Below, piece by piece: positions 47,136 to 55,226 of a DNA stretch of 64,000 bases. Within the stretch, counting starts at the first letter, position 1. The number at the start of each line of letters is the position of its first letter. The DNA comes from Acinetobacter indicus CIP 110367 (GTDB lineage: Bacteria > Pseudomonadota > Gammaproteobacteria > Pseudomonadales > Moraxellaceae). Below the pieces are notes generated by a model, which was given only the letters and a program-made list of their open reading frames with translations, did no database searches and was not told the DNA's origin. A program made the position numbers and the translations under genes. The stretch covers positions 682,001-746,000 of the forward strand of contig NZ_KI530754.1 of NCBI RefSeq assembly GCF_000488255.1, read 5' to 3'.

Positions 47136-47588
47136 TTAAGCTTTACCGGTATGGCCAAAACCGCCAGCACCACGTTCGGTGGCTTCAAATTCATCGACCA
47201 GATCAAACTGGGCTTGTGCCACCGGCACCAGCACATATTGCGCCAGACGCTCACCTGGTTCCAGGCTAAATGCAGTTTGACCACGGTTCCAGACCGACAC
47301 CATCAGTTCGCCCTGATAGTCAGAATCAATCAGGCCAACCAGGTTGCCGAGCACAATACCATGTTTATGGCCCAGACCCGAACGTGGCAGGATTAAACCG
47401 GCAAAATGCGGATCTTCAATATAAATCGCCAGACCAGTTTTGACCAATACGGTTTGACCCGGCTCAATGACGGTGGTCTCATTTACGCAGGCACGCAAAT
47501 CCAGACCTGCCGAACCAGAGGTAGCATAGGTTGGCATTGGCCATTCTTGGCCCAAACGTGCATCAAGCACTTTTACCTGAACTTTCAT
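47136..47588 (-). CDS. dut: Deoxyuridine triphosphatase
   Basis: A 150-residue trimeric dUTPase that hydrolyses dUTP to dUMP and keeps uracil out of DNA. The five conserved motifs are visible: [29 protein letters not shown] with the catalytic Asp, RLAQYVLVP, and the C-terminal [11 protein letters not shown]. The rep helicase gene is upstream on the same strand with a 31-bp gap, so the two may share a transcript. Confidence 0.96.
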   Translation of the reverse strand: MKVQVKVLDARLGQEWPMPTYATSGSAGLDLRACVNETTVIEPGQTVLVKTGLAIYIEDPHFAGLILPRSGLGHKHGIVLGNLVGLIDSDYQGELMVSVWNRGQTAFSLEPGERLAQYVLVPVAQAQFDLVDEFEATERGAGGFGHTGKA

Positions 47589-47619
47589 CAGTTATTCCTG
47601 TTTATATCAATGATATGGT

Positions 47620-49659
47620 TTAGCGTTTAATTAACGCACGTAAATTTTCCAGATAATGCTGGGCCTGCAGTTTCGGATCGATATCGCCAGCCAGCTTTTT
47701 CTTGCGACCCAGCCATTCCAGCTCATCTTGTGGCATTTCATCCAGGAAGCGGCTTGGGGTCATCTGTTTCATCTGCCCGCCAGCCTTACGCTGCTCGGCC
47801 AGGGTAATGGTGAGGCCTTGACGCGCACGGGTAATGCCCACGTACATTAAACGGCGTTCTTCTTCAACCGTTTCAGCCACAATCGAGTTTTTATGCGGCA
47901 GAATTTCCTCTTCCAGTCCAATTAAATAGACATACGGAAATTCCAGACCTTTGGAGGCGTGCAGGGTTAATAAGTTGACCTTGTCAGTGTCTTCTTCTTC
48001 CTGTTGCTGCTCCAGCATATCCAGCAGCACCATTTTACGGATCACGCTTTCAATATTTTTTTCGTCAACATCTTCAGCGCGGTTAATCAGGCTTTGAATA
48101 CTGCTGTACAGTACTTCAATATTGTCCAGTTTGGTCTTTTCCTGCGCAGGCGTGGCAGCGCTTTCCTTGACGTAGTCAATATAACCGGCTTCATTCATCA
48201 TCTGGCGGATAATTGGCACCGGTTCGTCATCTTCCAGCAATTCACGGGTAAAGTTCTGGATAAAGTCGGCAAACTCGGCCAGCTGAGTCGTAGCTTTTTT
48301 CGGAATGGCCATAGTCAAACGCTGATCACCCGCGGCTGCCAGCAAGGACAGATGGTTTTCCTGTGCAAATAAGCCCAGTTTTTCCAAGGTCACCGGGCCG
48401 ATGGCACGTTTTGGCGTGTTGATAATGCGCAGGAAAGCACTGTCATCTTCCGGGTTAATAATCAGCCGTAAATAGCTCATCACATCTTTAATTTCTGCCC
48501 GGGCGAAGAAAGACTGACCTCCTGACAGCTTGTACGGAATCTGCATCTGGCGCAGCTGGGTTTCCAGAATACGCGCCTGGAAGTTACCGCGATACAAAAT
48601 CGCATAATCTTTCCAGTTTTTACCGTTCATCAGTTTATGCGTGATCAGGTCTTTGACCACGCGCTCTGCTTCATCATCATCATTGCGGCAGGTAATCACC
48701 CGGATGACTTCACCATGGCCTTTGTCCGACCAGAGTTTTTTGTCAAAAATATGCGGGTTATTGCCAATTACAGTATTGGCCGCTTTTAGAATCCGGCTGG
48801 TGGAGCGGTAGTTCTGCTCCAGCTTGATCACTTTTAAATTTGGGAAATCTTCTTTTAAGAGCGCCATATTTTCCGGTTTGGCGCCGCGCCAGGCGTAAAT
48901 GGACTGGTCATCATCCCCTACGGCGGTGAACTGTCCCATTACCCCGACCAGAAGTTTGACCAGAATATACTGCGCGGTGTTGGTGTCCTGATACTCATCG
49001 ACGAGCAAATAACGCACCCGGTTTTGCCATTTATCGCGGACTTCAGCATTTTCCTGCAATAACCGGGTTGGCATCACAATCAGGTCATCAAAATCGACTG
49101 CGTTATAGGCACGTAAATTACGCTCATACAGCTGATATAAATGCGCCATCTGGATATCTTCTGGCGTTTCACAGGTGGTATGTGCCTGCTCCGGTGGAAT
49201 CAGGTCATTTTTCCAGTCCGAAATCATTTTCATGGCCCGCGCAATCAGCTCTTTGCTTTCTGCACCCGATAAATTGTCGCGATGCATCAGATCCATCAGA
49301 ATGCGTTTGCAGTCGTCGGCATCCAGAATCGAAAAGTTGGCTTTAAGCGGGGTATGTTTCAGCTCTAAACGCAGTAAATTTAAACCGAACGTATGGAAGG
49401 TCGAGACCGAAAGACCTTTGGCTTCTTCACGCGACAGCAACTTACCAACCCGCTCTTTCATTTCACGCGCAGCCTTGTTGGTAAAGGTCATGGCGGTAAT
49501 CCGGTGCGCCGGAATACGGCATTGCTGCACCAGATAAGCAATTTTCCGGGTAATCACCGAGGTTTTACCTGAACCTGCACCTGCAAGCACTAACAAGGGT
49601 CCTTGAGTATATTTCATGGCTTCAAGTTGCTTGTCATTGAGTTGACTTGCCAGTGACAT
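47620..49659 (-). CDS. rep: ATP-dependent DNA helicase Rep
   Basis: A 679-residue superfamily 1A helicase of the Rep/UvrD type. Motif I is AGAGSGKTSVIT near the N-terminus, motif II is DEYQDTN, motif III ERSIYAWRG-like (DDQSIYAWRGA), motif IV YRST, motif V LLTLHASKGLEF and motif VI YVGITRARQ. It displaces proteins ahead of replication forks. Length and the N-terminus SLASQLNDKQLEAMKYTQGP favour Rep over UvrD (about 720 residues). It reads away from the OmpA-lipoprotein side and precedes dut. Confidence 0.94.
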   Translation of the reverse strand: MSLASQLNDKQLEAMKYTQGPLLVLAGAGSGKTSVITRKIAYLVQQCRIPAHRITAMTFTNKAAREMKERVGKLLSREEAKGLSVSTFHTFGLNLLRLELKHTPLKANFSILDADDCKRILMDLMHRDNLSGAESKELIARAMKMISDWKNDLIPPEQAHTTCETPEDIQMAHLYQLYERNLRAYNAVDFDDLIVMPTRLLQENAEVRDKWQNRVRYLLVDEYQDTNTAQYILVKLLVGVMGQFTAVGDDDQSIYAWRGAKPENMALLKEDFPNLKVIKLEQNYRSTSRILKAANTVIGNNPHIFDKKLWSDKGHGEVIRVITCRNDDDEAERVVKDLITHKLMNGKNWKDYAILYRGNFQARILETQLRQMQIPYKLSGGQSFFARAEIKDVMSYLRLIINPEDDSAFLRIINTPKRAIGPVTLEKLGLFAQENHLSLLAAAGDQRLTMAIPKKATTQLAEFADFIQNFTRELLEDDEPVPIIRQMMNEAGYIDYVKESAATPAQEKTKLDNIEVLYSSIQSLINRAEDVDEKNIESVIRKMVLLDMLEQQQEEEDTDKVNLLTLHASKGLEFPYVYLIGLEEEILPHKNSIVAETVEEERRLMYVGITRARQGLTITLAEQRKAGGQMKQMTPSRFLDEMPQDELEWLGRKKKLAGDIDPKLQAQHYLENLRALIKR

Positions 49660-49743
49660 AGTGTTTCCTCTATTTCGGTTCGAGCTCGATTATAGTCATC
49701 TCCACCACAGTTGCCTAATCTAAAATGCTGCTTTTCTGGTCAT

Positions 49744-49771
49744 AAAAAAAACCACCCGAAGGTGGTTTTTT
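49744..49771. terminator. Terminator between rep and the OmpA-type lipoprotein gene
   Basis: AAAACCACC and GGTGGTTTT pair around CGAA and are flanked by A and T runs. On the minus strand it ends the lipoprotein transcript 16 bases past its stop. Confidence 0.9.
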
Positions 49772-49786
49772 GAATTCTGGACCGAA

Positions 49787-50437
49787 TTACTGGATCGCGT
49801 AAATGCTGATCTCAACACGACGGTTTTGTTCACGGCCTTCTGCAGTTGCGTTAGACGCGATCGGGTTCGATGAACCGTGACCTTGGGCATTAATACGTGC
49901 AGTTGATACACCACGAGATGCCAGGTAGCTCGCTACAGATTGCGCACGCGCCTGAGATAACGGGATGTTGATAGAGTCATTACCAGTGCTGTCAGTATAA
50001 CCTGTCACCAAGATACCGCTCTTGTTATCTTCAGTCAGAACTTGCGCCACTTTATCTAGAGTTGCATAGAAGTTTGGCTTGATGTTTGACTTGTTGGTAT
50101 CAAAAGTAATGTTACCTGGCATGATCAGGCCAACAGAACCATCTGGGTTACGGTTAACATCTACACCGGTACCAGCCATTTGTTGACGTAATTTTTTCTC
50201 TTTATTGTCCAGGTAGATACCTGCAGCACCACCGAGTACCGCACCAATTGCTGCTGCACGGTTGTTTTGTGCGCTGGTATTGGCGTTCCCTTTAGAAATA
50301 CCATAACCTGCTGCCGCACCAATAATGGTTCCTAATCCGGTTTTGTCATATTCTACGCCGCCCAGGTTATTACCAGTGGTTTGACAACCTGTTAATACCA
50401 TTGCCCCGACTACTGCTGAAATTGCTAGTGCACGCAT
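49787..50437 (-). CDS. OmpA-family outer-membrane lipoprotein (YiaD-like)
   Basis: A 216-residue lipoprotein. The signal peptide ends in the lipobox VLTGC (C18). A Gly/Ala-rich glycine-zipper stretch (GAAAGYGISKGNAN, IGAVLGGAAGIY) follows, then an OmpA-like peptidoglycan-binding domain with ILVTGYTDSTGND, LSQARAQSVASYL and EGREQNRRVEISI holding the conserved Asp and Arg. It should anchor the outer membrane to peptidoglycan. The gene is monocistronic, with its own terminator. Confidence 0.93.
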   Translation of the reverse strand: MRALAISAVVGAMVLTGCQTTGNNLGGVEYDKTGLGTIIGAAAGYGISKGNANTSAQNNRAAAIGAVLGGAAGIYLDNKEKKLRQQMAGTGVDVNRNPDGSVGLIMPGNITFDTNKSNIKPNFYATLDKVAQVLTEDNKSGILVTGYTDSTGNDSINIPLSQARAQSVASYLASRGVSTARINAQGHGSSNPIASNATAEGREQNRRVEISIYAIQ

Positions 50438-50679
50438 CGCATGCCTCCTTACTTGTGTTTTTCGTATATGGGAAAGTTTGGATGAAATAAAGTGCTTAGA
50501 CCATTGATTTTTTGTTAATAAATAAACTTTTATTTACAATTTGCAATAATCTCATGTTGTTCTACGCATAAGTTCGCCATAATTCCTACACAGTTTCACT
50601 TCAACACTTTTTTATTTTAAAAACAACAATTATATTGGGCAGAACTTCGTATAAGTTGTTTTTATATTCAGGACTGTTT

Positions 50680-51600
50680 ATGTCATCTAAAACCAATAAG
50701 CAACCGCTCTTAAAAAAAATCACAAAAGGGCTTACGGTCAGCTCAGTGATCACCGGCAGCACTTTTTTACATGGACCGCCGGTACTGGCTTTGGGCCTGA
50801 CCAAATTGTTCAAGAAATCGGCCAAGGTCGACCAGACCAATATCCAGATTACCAACAGCTGGCTGAGTGTCAACAACTGGCTGATTGACCATGTATTACC
50901 CAATACCCACTGGGACATCAGTATTGAAGATGGTCTGGAACTGAGCATGCAGGGCCGTTATTTAATGACCTGTAACCATCAGAGCTGGGTCGATACCACC
51001 GTCAACCAGTATTTCGGTTTAACCCGCATGCCGCTGACCCGTTTCTTTACCAAATGGGAACTGATCTTCATTCCTTTTGTCGGACAGGCCTTTAAAATTC
51101 TGGGTTTTCCAATGATGAAACGGCACACCAAAGAACAGATTGCCAAAAATCCGGCGCTAAAAGACCGCGATATGCTGGAAGCGCGTAAATCTTGCGAGCA
51201 ACTACTCAGCCAGCCATTTACCCTGCTCAACTATCTGGAAGGCACGCGCTTTACCCAGGAAAAACATGATCAGCAACAATCACCGTATCAGCATCTGCTG
51301 AAACCCAAAGCTGGCGGTCTGGCGCTGGCGCTGAATATTCTCGGCAATGAAATTGATGCGCTGGTAGATATGACCATTGTGTATCCGGACGGCGCACCGG
51401 GTTATGGTGAATTCTGGCTGGGTGAAGTGCCACGTATTGCGGTCAATCTGCGAAAAATTGACATTCCAGACTGGGTCTTGGGTGGTGACTATGAAGAAGA
51501 TGCCGCATATCGGGAACGTTTTCAGGACTGGGTGCATCAACTCTGGACAGAGAAAGATCAGCTCATTCATGAAATGAAACAGAAATTTGCTGAGCAGTAA
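50680..51600 (+). CDS. PlsC-type 1-acylglycerol-3-phosphate acyltransferase-like protein (YihG-like)
   Basis: A 306-residue acyltransferase with the PlsC motifs: NHQSWVDT (NHxxxxD, catalytic), FTKWELIFIPFVGQAFKILG, and YLEGTRFT (EGTR). The N-terminus has a hydrophobic stretch after a basic start. It resembles YihG, a minor lysophosphatidic acid acyltransferase. AGGACTG precedes the ATG at 50680 (MSSKTNKQ); an in-frame start at 50635 has no such support. The membrane-protein gene that follows starts 18 bp later. Confidence 0.9.
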   Translation: MSSKTNKQPLLKKITKGLTVSSVITGSTFLHGPPVLALGLTKLFKKSAKVDQTNIQITNSWLSVNNWLIDHVLPNTHWDISIEDGLELSMQGRYLMTCNHQSWVDTTVNQYFGLTRMPLTRFFTKWELIFIPFVGQAFKILGFPMMKRHTKEQIAKNPALKDRDMLEARKSCEQLLSQPFTLLNYLEGTRFTQEKHDQQQSPYQHLLKPKAGGLALALNILGNEIDALVDMTIVYPDGAPGYGEFWLGEVPRIAVNLRKIDIPDWVLGGDYEEDAAYRERFQDWVHQLWTEKDQLIHEMKQKFAEQ

Positions 51601-51618
51601 GCGAGTACCAAAAGCATT

Positions 51619-52674
51619 ATGAAGAAACGCGAAGAGCCGGTGATCAAATCTTCCTTTCACTTTGTCAGAAAGGACTCATGGAGCTGGAAAGTAGTGCTGG
51701 TATACGACATCTTTATGATGGCGTTAATTCTCATCAACCTGTTCTGCCTGAGTGCCAATGCCATTTTGATGAGTGATTTTGGTGACTGGCTTTTCAACTT
51801 TATTCAGTTGCCGGAGGTACTGCAATTTTATCGCACAGAACTGCGTCCCTGGGTCATTATTACCGAAGGCTGGTTTACCACCTTCCTGATTATCGAATTG
51901 CTGGTACGTTGGGGCCTGGCGATTATTTTCCGGCATCATGCCCGCTGGTGGTTCTTCCCCTTCGTACACTGGTATGAAGTGCTGTCGATTCTGCCACAGC
52001 TGCGTTTTCTGCGTTTATTACGTGCCGTGGCAATTGGCTACAACCTATATAGTCATGGCTACAAGGTCATCCCGGACAGCATCTTCCGACGTGCCAACTT
52101 TTATTACAACCTGGTGATGGAAGAACTGTCGAGCCGGATTGTGCTGACCATTGTCAATAACCTGCAACGTGAACTGAGCAGCAGCACTGGTCATCGCCAG
52201 TTTATTGATGATCTGGTCGAGCAGCACCGCAAACTGCTGGCCGCAGCACTGGCCGACATCTTGCAGCAATCTTTGGGTAAAGAATTGCAGAGCCAGCGTC
52301 AGAGCATTGCCGAAAATGTCGGTCAGGTGGTGAGTCAGGCCATTGAAGATACCCCGGAGCTGACCCAGTTACTGCGCCTGCTGCCAATTGTCGGCGGACG
52401 TATGGAACGGCAGATTCAAAGCATTGGCCAACGTTTGGGCGAAAATATTACCCAAGGGCTGATTCAGCCTTTTGCCCATCATGACACCCTGCCAGATAAT
52501 GTGGCCTATGCGCATATTGCTGACAAAGTCAGCCAGATCGAGATTGAACATAATCCGCATATTGATGCGTTGGTAGAATCTGCGGTATTTGAAACCCTGG
52601 AAGCCATTCGCAAACAGGTGAAAGTGAAAAAGTGGCAACAGATCCTGAATGAGCAGGAAACTGACAAAGAATAG
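51619..52674 (+). CDS. Membrane protein with ion-channel-like voltage-sensor region
   Basis: A 351-residue protein I cannot name. The N-terminal half has hydrophobic segments at about 25-50 and 75-105, then LPQLRFLRLLRAVAIGYNL, whose regularly spaced arginines look like the fourth helix of voltage-sensor ion transporters. No pore signature (such as TVGYG) is visible. The C-terminal 200 residues are soluble and helical. It is co-oriented with the PlsC-like gene 18 bp upstream and ends about 120 bp before minC. Function is unknown. Confidence 0.72.
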   Translation: MKKREEPVIKSSFHFVRKDSWSWKVVLVYDIFMMALILINLFCLSANAILMSDFGDWLFNFIQLPEVLQFYRTELRPWVIITEGWFTTFLIIELLVRWGLAIIFRHHARWWFFPFVHWYEVLSILPQLRFLRLLRAVAIGYNLYSHGYKVIPDSIFRRANFYYNLVMEELSSRIVLTIVNNLQRELSSSTGHRQFIDDLVEQHRKLLAAALADILQQSLGKELQSQRQSIAENVGQVVSQAIEDTPELTQLLRLLPIVGGRMERQIQSIGQRLGENITQGLIQPFAHHDTLPDNVAYAHIADKVSQIEIEHNPHIDALVESAVFETLEAIRKQVKVKKWQQILNEQETDKE

Positions 52675-52795
52675 CCAGCAATAAAAATATTTAAACCTTC
52701 GGCTAGAGTATTCGGCCGAATTGTTCTAGGATTTGCTCTATTTACAACATTTACTTCGACAACAATGAACAGGTCAGAAGTCTTAAGGAATCATT

Positions 52796-53518
52796 ATGGC
52801 TGACATACGGATAAAAGGCAGAATGGTCAATGCGATTCGCATTAGCTTAGATACAGATGATCATGATGCGATCCGCCAGCAATTGAGCCCAATGTTACAA
52901 AAAGGGTTTCCACCCCAAATTCCGGCGGTGATTGAAAGTTCGGTAGATCAGGAGTTAATTGCCCTGATTCAACTGCTGATTGATCTGAATGTACAGCCAC
53001 TGGCCGTGGTGGAAGGCATTCTGTCGGAACAGGCGCGTGCCATCCAGTTCCCGGTAATTCCGCAAGATCGCCAGTTACAGCAGATCAAAGCCACCCAGGA
53101 ACAGGTCATTGAAACCCCGGCAGAAGAGGAAGCGCCTGCCGCAGAAGCTGCGGTGGTAGAAGCTGCACCGGCACGAATTTCGCATGTGACCTCTTATCAC
53201 GATGAAATTCTGCGTACTGGTCAATGTCTGGTCCAGAACCAGGGCGATATTATCTTGAAAGCTGGTATTAACAGCGGTTCGGAAGTGATTGCTTCAGGAA
53301 ATATACATATTTATGGTAGCGTTCGTGGTAGAGTCATTGCCGGCGCAGGTGGGAACAGTTCAGCACGAATTTTCTGTCATTCCCTAGAAGCAGAATTGGT
53401 ATCTATTGCAGGCACTTACTGTGTGGCGGACGATATTCCCCCGCACGTAACGAAAAAACCGGTACATATTTACCTAAATGACAACCAAGAGCTTGTATTT
53501 GAAGCTCTGGAATTTTAA
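52796..53518 (+). CDS. minC: Septum-site determining protein MinC
   Basis: A 240-residue inhibitor of FtsZ ring assembly. The N-terminal MinC domain is joined through a linker rich in Glu, Ala and Pro (about residues 105-130) to the C-terminal beta-helix, seen as [20 protein letters not shown] and [18 protein letters not shown], which binds MinD. The ATG is preceded by AAGGAATC. It opens minCDE; minD follows after 68 bp. Confidence 0.95.
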   Translation: MADIRIKGRMVNAIRISLDTDDHDAIRQQLSPMLQKGFPPQIPAVIESSVDQELIALIQLLIDLNVQPLAVVEGILSEQARAIQFPVIPQDRQLQQIKATQEQVIETPAEEEAPAAEAAVVEAAPARISHVTSYHDEILRTGQCLVQNQGDIILKAGINSGSEVIASGNIHIYGSVRGRVIAGAGGNSSARIFCHSLEAELVSIAGTYCVADDIPPHVTKKPVHIYLNDNQELVFEALEF

Positions 53519-53586
53519 TGTATAAATAAACACCAAAAAACCCCATACACAAAAGGGGGATTTAAACCATAACAGGAGTGGATTCG

Positions 53587-54399
53587 GTGGCGAAAATTGT
53601 TGTCGTAACATCAGGCAAAGGTGGCGTAGGTAAAACTACAACGAGTGCATCTTTTGCAACAGGTTTAGCCCTACGTGGCCACAAAACTGTTGTTATCGAT
53701 TTTGACGTGGGTTTGCGTAACCTAGACTTGATCATGGGTTGTGAACGTCGCGTTGTTTATGATTTTGTGAATGTTTTAAATAATGAAGCGCGTTTACAAC
53801 AAGCATTAATTCGCGATAAAGATATTGAAAACCTTTATATTTTACCTGCTTCTCAAACCCGTGATAAAGATGCCCTGACCGATGAAGGCGTGGCACGTGT
53901 CATGGATGAGCTTGCTCAAGAGTTTGATTACATTATCTGTGATTCACCTGCAGGGATTGAGCGTGGCGCCATTTTAGCTATGTACCATGCCGATGAAGCG
54001 ATTATTGTGACCAACCCTGAAATTTCTTCAGTACGTGACTCGGATCGTATTATTGGCATGCTCGACAGCAAAACCAAAAAAGTAGAACAAAACGAAGGAC
54101 GTATCCGTAAGCATTTATGTATCACACGTTTCAATCCGGAACGTGCCGATAAACAGGAAATGCTCACCATTGACGATATTTCAAAAGATATTTTACGTGT
54201 ACCGACTTTAGGTGTAATTCCAGAATGTAAAAGCGTTCTGCAAGCATCTAACGAAGGTAAGCCAGTCATTCTGTATAGCGAAACTGAAGCGGGTCAGGCG
54301 TATGATGACCTGGTGGCACGTTTCTTGGGTGAAGAGCGTCCATACCGTCACATTACTGCTAAACCTAAAGGCTGGTTAGCACGATTATTTGGAGCGTAA
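53587..54399 (+). CDS. minD: Septum-site determining ATPase MinD (GTG start)
   Basis: A 270-residue ParA/MinD-type ATPase that carries MinC to the membrane. The deviant Walker A is KGGVGKTT at residues 11-18, followed by VVIDFDVGLRNLD and the switch SPAGIERGA. The C-terminal amphipathic helix GWLARLFGA binds membrane. The start is the GTG at 53587 because AGGAG lies eight bases before it and MAKIVVVTSGKGG matches the family; a GTG at 53578 overlaps that site and would add three residues. minE starts two bases after the stop. Confidence 0.96.
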   Translation: MAKIVVVTSGKGGVGKTTTSASFATGLALRGHKTVVIDFDVGLRNLDLIMGCERRVVYDFVNVLNNEARLQQALIRDKDIENLYILPASQTRDKDALTDEGVARVMDELAQEFDYIICDSPAGIERGAILAMYHADEAIIVTNPEISSVRDSDRIIGMLDSKTKKVEQNEGRIRKHLCITRFNPERADKQEMLTIDDISKDILRVPTLGVIPECKSVLQASNEGKPVILYSETEAGQAYDDLVARFLGEERPYRHITAKPKGWLARLFGA

Positions 54400-54401
54400 T
54401 T

Positions 54402-54674
54402 ATGGCAGGATTCTGGAGTAAATTATTTAGCAGCGAAGAAAAAGCATCAAGTGCTCAAACCGCCAAGGATCGTTTAAAAGTCATTGTTGCTTCTGAAAAT
54501 GGTTTAGGCCGCCGCCTGAGCCAGGACAAAATTGACCAGATGAAAAAAGAAATCATGCAGGTCGTGAACCGCTATGTCCGCGGTGTCGATGAACAGCACA
54601 TTCAAATGTCGGTACGTTCTGAAGCCAACATTGAAATGCTTGAAATGAATATCAATTTGCCTGAAGAGCGATAA
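54402..54674 (+). CDS. minE: Cell-division topological factor MinE
   Basis: A 90-residue protein that stimulates MinD ATPase and drives Min oscillation. The N-terminal part AGFWSKLFSSEEK is the membrane-binding and MinD-contact region; AKDRLKVIVASENG starts the MinD-binding helix and the C-terminal topological domain follows. It is coupled to minD (two-base gap). A large structured element that ends in a T-run lies 34 bases after the stop. Confidence 0.96.
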   Translation: MAGFWSKLFSSEEKASSAQTAKDRLKVIVASENGLGRRLSQDKIDQMKKEIMQVVNRYVRGVDEQHIQMSVRSEANIEMLEMNINLPEER

Positions 54675-54707
54675 TCTGATTTTTGATTAGTCAAGCAAAT
54701 TGAATCA

Positions 54708-54846
54708 AGGCAGAATATGAGGCTGGAGTAGCAAACTTAAAGCATTGCTTTAAGGATTTGCCCAGCCGCAAGACGAGAAGCTGTGCTTCAAGATAAAGTG
54801 CACAAAGACACTTTGCCTCTTGCGAACTCATATTTTGCCTTTTTTT
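54708..54846. repeat. Multi-arm structured element after minE, terminator-like
   Basis: An outer stem pairs AGGCAGAATATGA (54708-54720) with TCATATTTTGCCT (54828-54840), one mismatch, then a run of T. Inside, a long arm pairs GGCTGG/CCAGCC, GCAAA/TTTGC and TTAAAGCA/TGCTTTAA (54721-54767). A second arm pairs GCAAGA/TCTTGC and carries two small hairpins (GAAGC-GCTTC and AAAGTG-CACTTT). The whole looks like a folded RNA or a dispersed structured repeat and would also end the minCDE transcript. Confidence 0.65.
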
Positions 54847-54876
54847 CATTTCGAAAAACTATTCCAGGAGATTGCG

Positions 54877-55164
54877 ATGGCATTGTCTCAACCAGCAACA
54901 TTCAATGAAGAATGGTCAGATGAGCGTGTATTTGCCTACCTGAATCAGCTTCCTCCGAATGGTGTGAATGCTGATTTCCATGTGCTTTACCATGCATTTA
55001 AACATATGCGCCCAGCAGACTATGAGCGTTTACTGACCCAGTTTGTTGCCGATGGCCGTGATGTAAATGCCACCAATCCTGAAGGACAGCGCATTCATGA
55101 CGTGATTGCAGAATTCCCGCGCCAAAGCGCAGAATTCTTGGCAGTACTGGCAAAATTTGCTTAA
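54877..55164 (+). CDS. PA4642-family small protein
   Basis: A 95-residue soluble protein similar to Pseudomonas PA4642, of unknown function: FNEEWSDERVFAYLNQLPP, DFHVLYHAFKHMRPADYERL, FVADGRDVNATNPEG. CAGGAG precedes the ATG at 54877 (MALSQPATF); an in-frame start at 54820 lies inside the structured element and is not used. It converges with ftsK and has the terminator at 55178. Confidence 0.85.
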   Translation: MALSQPATFNEEWSDERVFAYLNQLPPNGVNADFHVLYHAFKHMRPADYERLLTQFVADGRDVNATNPEGQRIHDVIAEFPRQSAEFLAVLAKFA

Positions 55165-55177
55165 GTCGCACTGCCGA

Positions 55178-55200
55178 TAAAAAGCCCACCTATTGGTGGG
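55178..55200. terminator. Terminator between the PA4642-like gene and ftsK
   Basis: AAGCCCACC and GGTGGGCTT form a 9-bp stem with a four-base loop. It lies between the two convergent stops and probably serves both. Confidence 0.85.
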
Positions 55201-55226
55201 CTTTGTTTATAAAGATCGAGAACAGC

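Noticed and set aside
53536..53560. CCCC...GGGG hairpin between minC and minD as a terminator
   Set aside because: The stem is four pairs with no T-run; minCDE are normally one transcript.
54820..54876. Upstream start for the PA4642-like gene
   Set aside because: It lies in the 3' stem and T-run of the structured element; the ATG at 54877 has CAGGAG and fits homologues.
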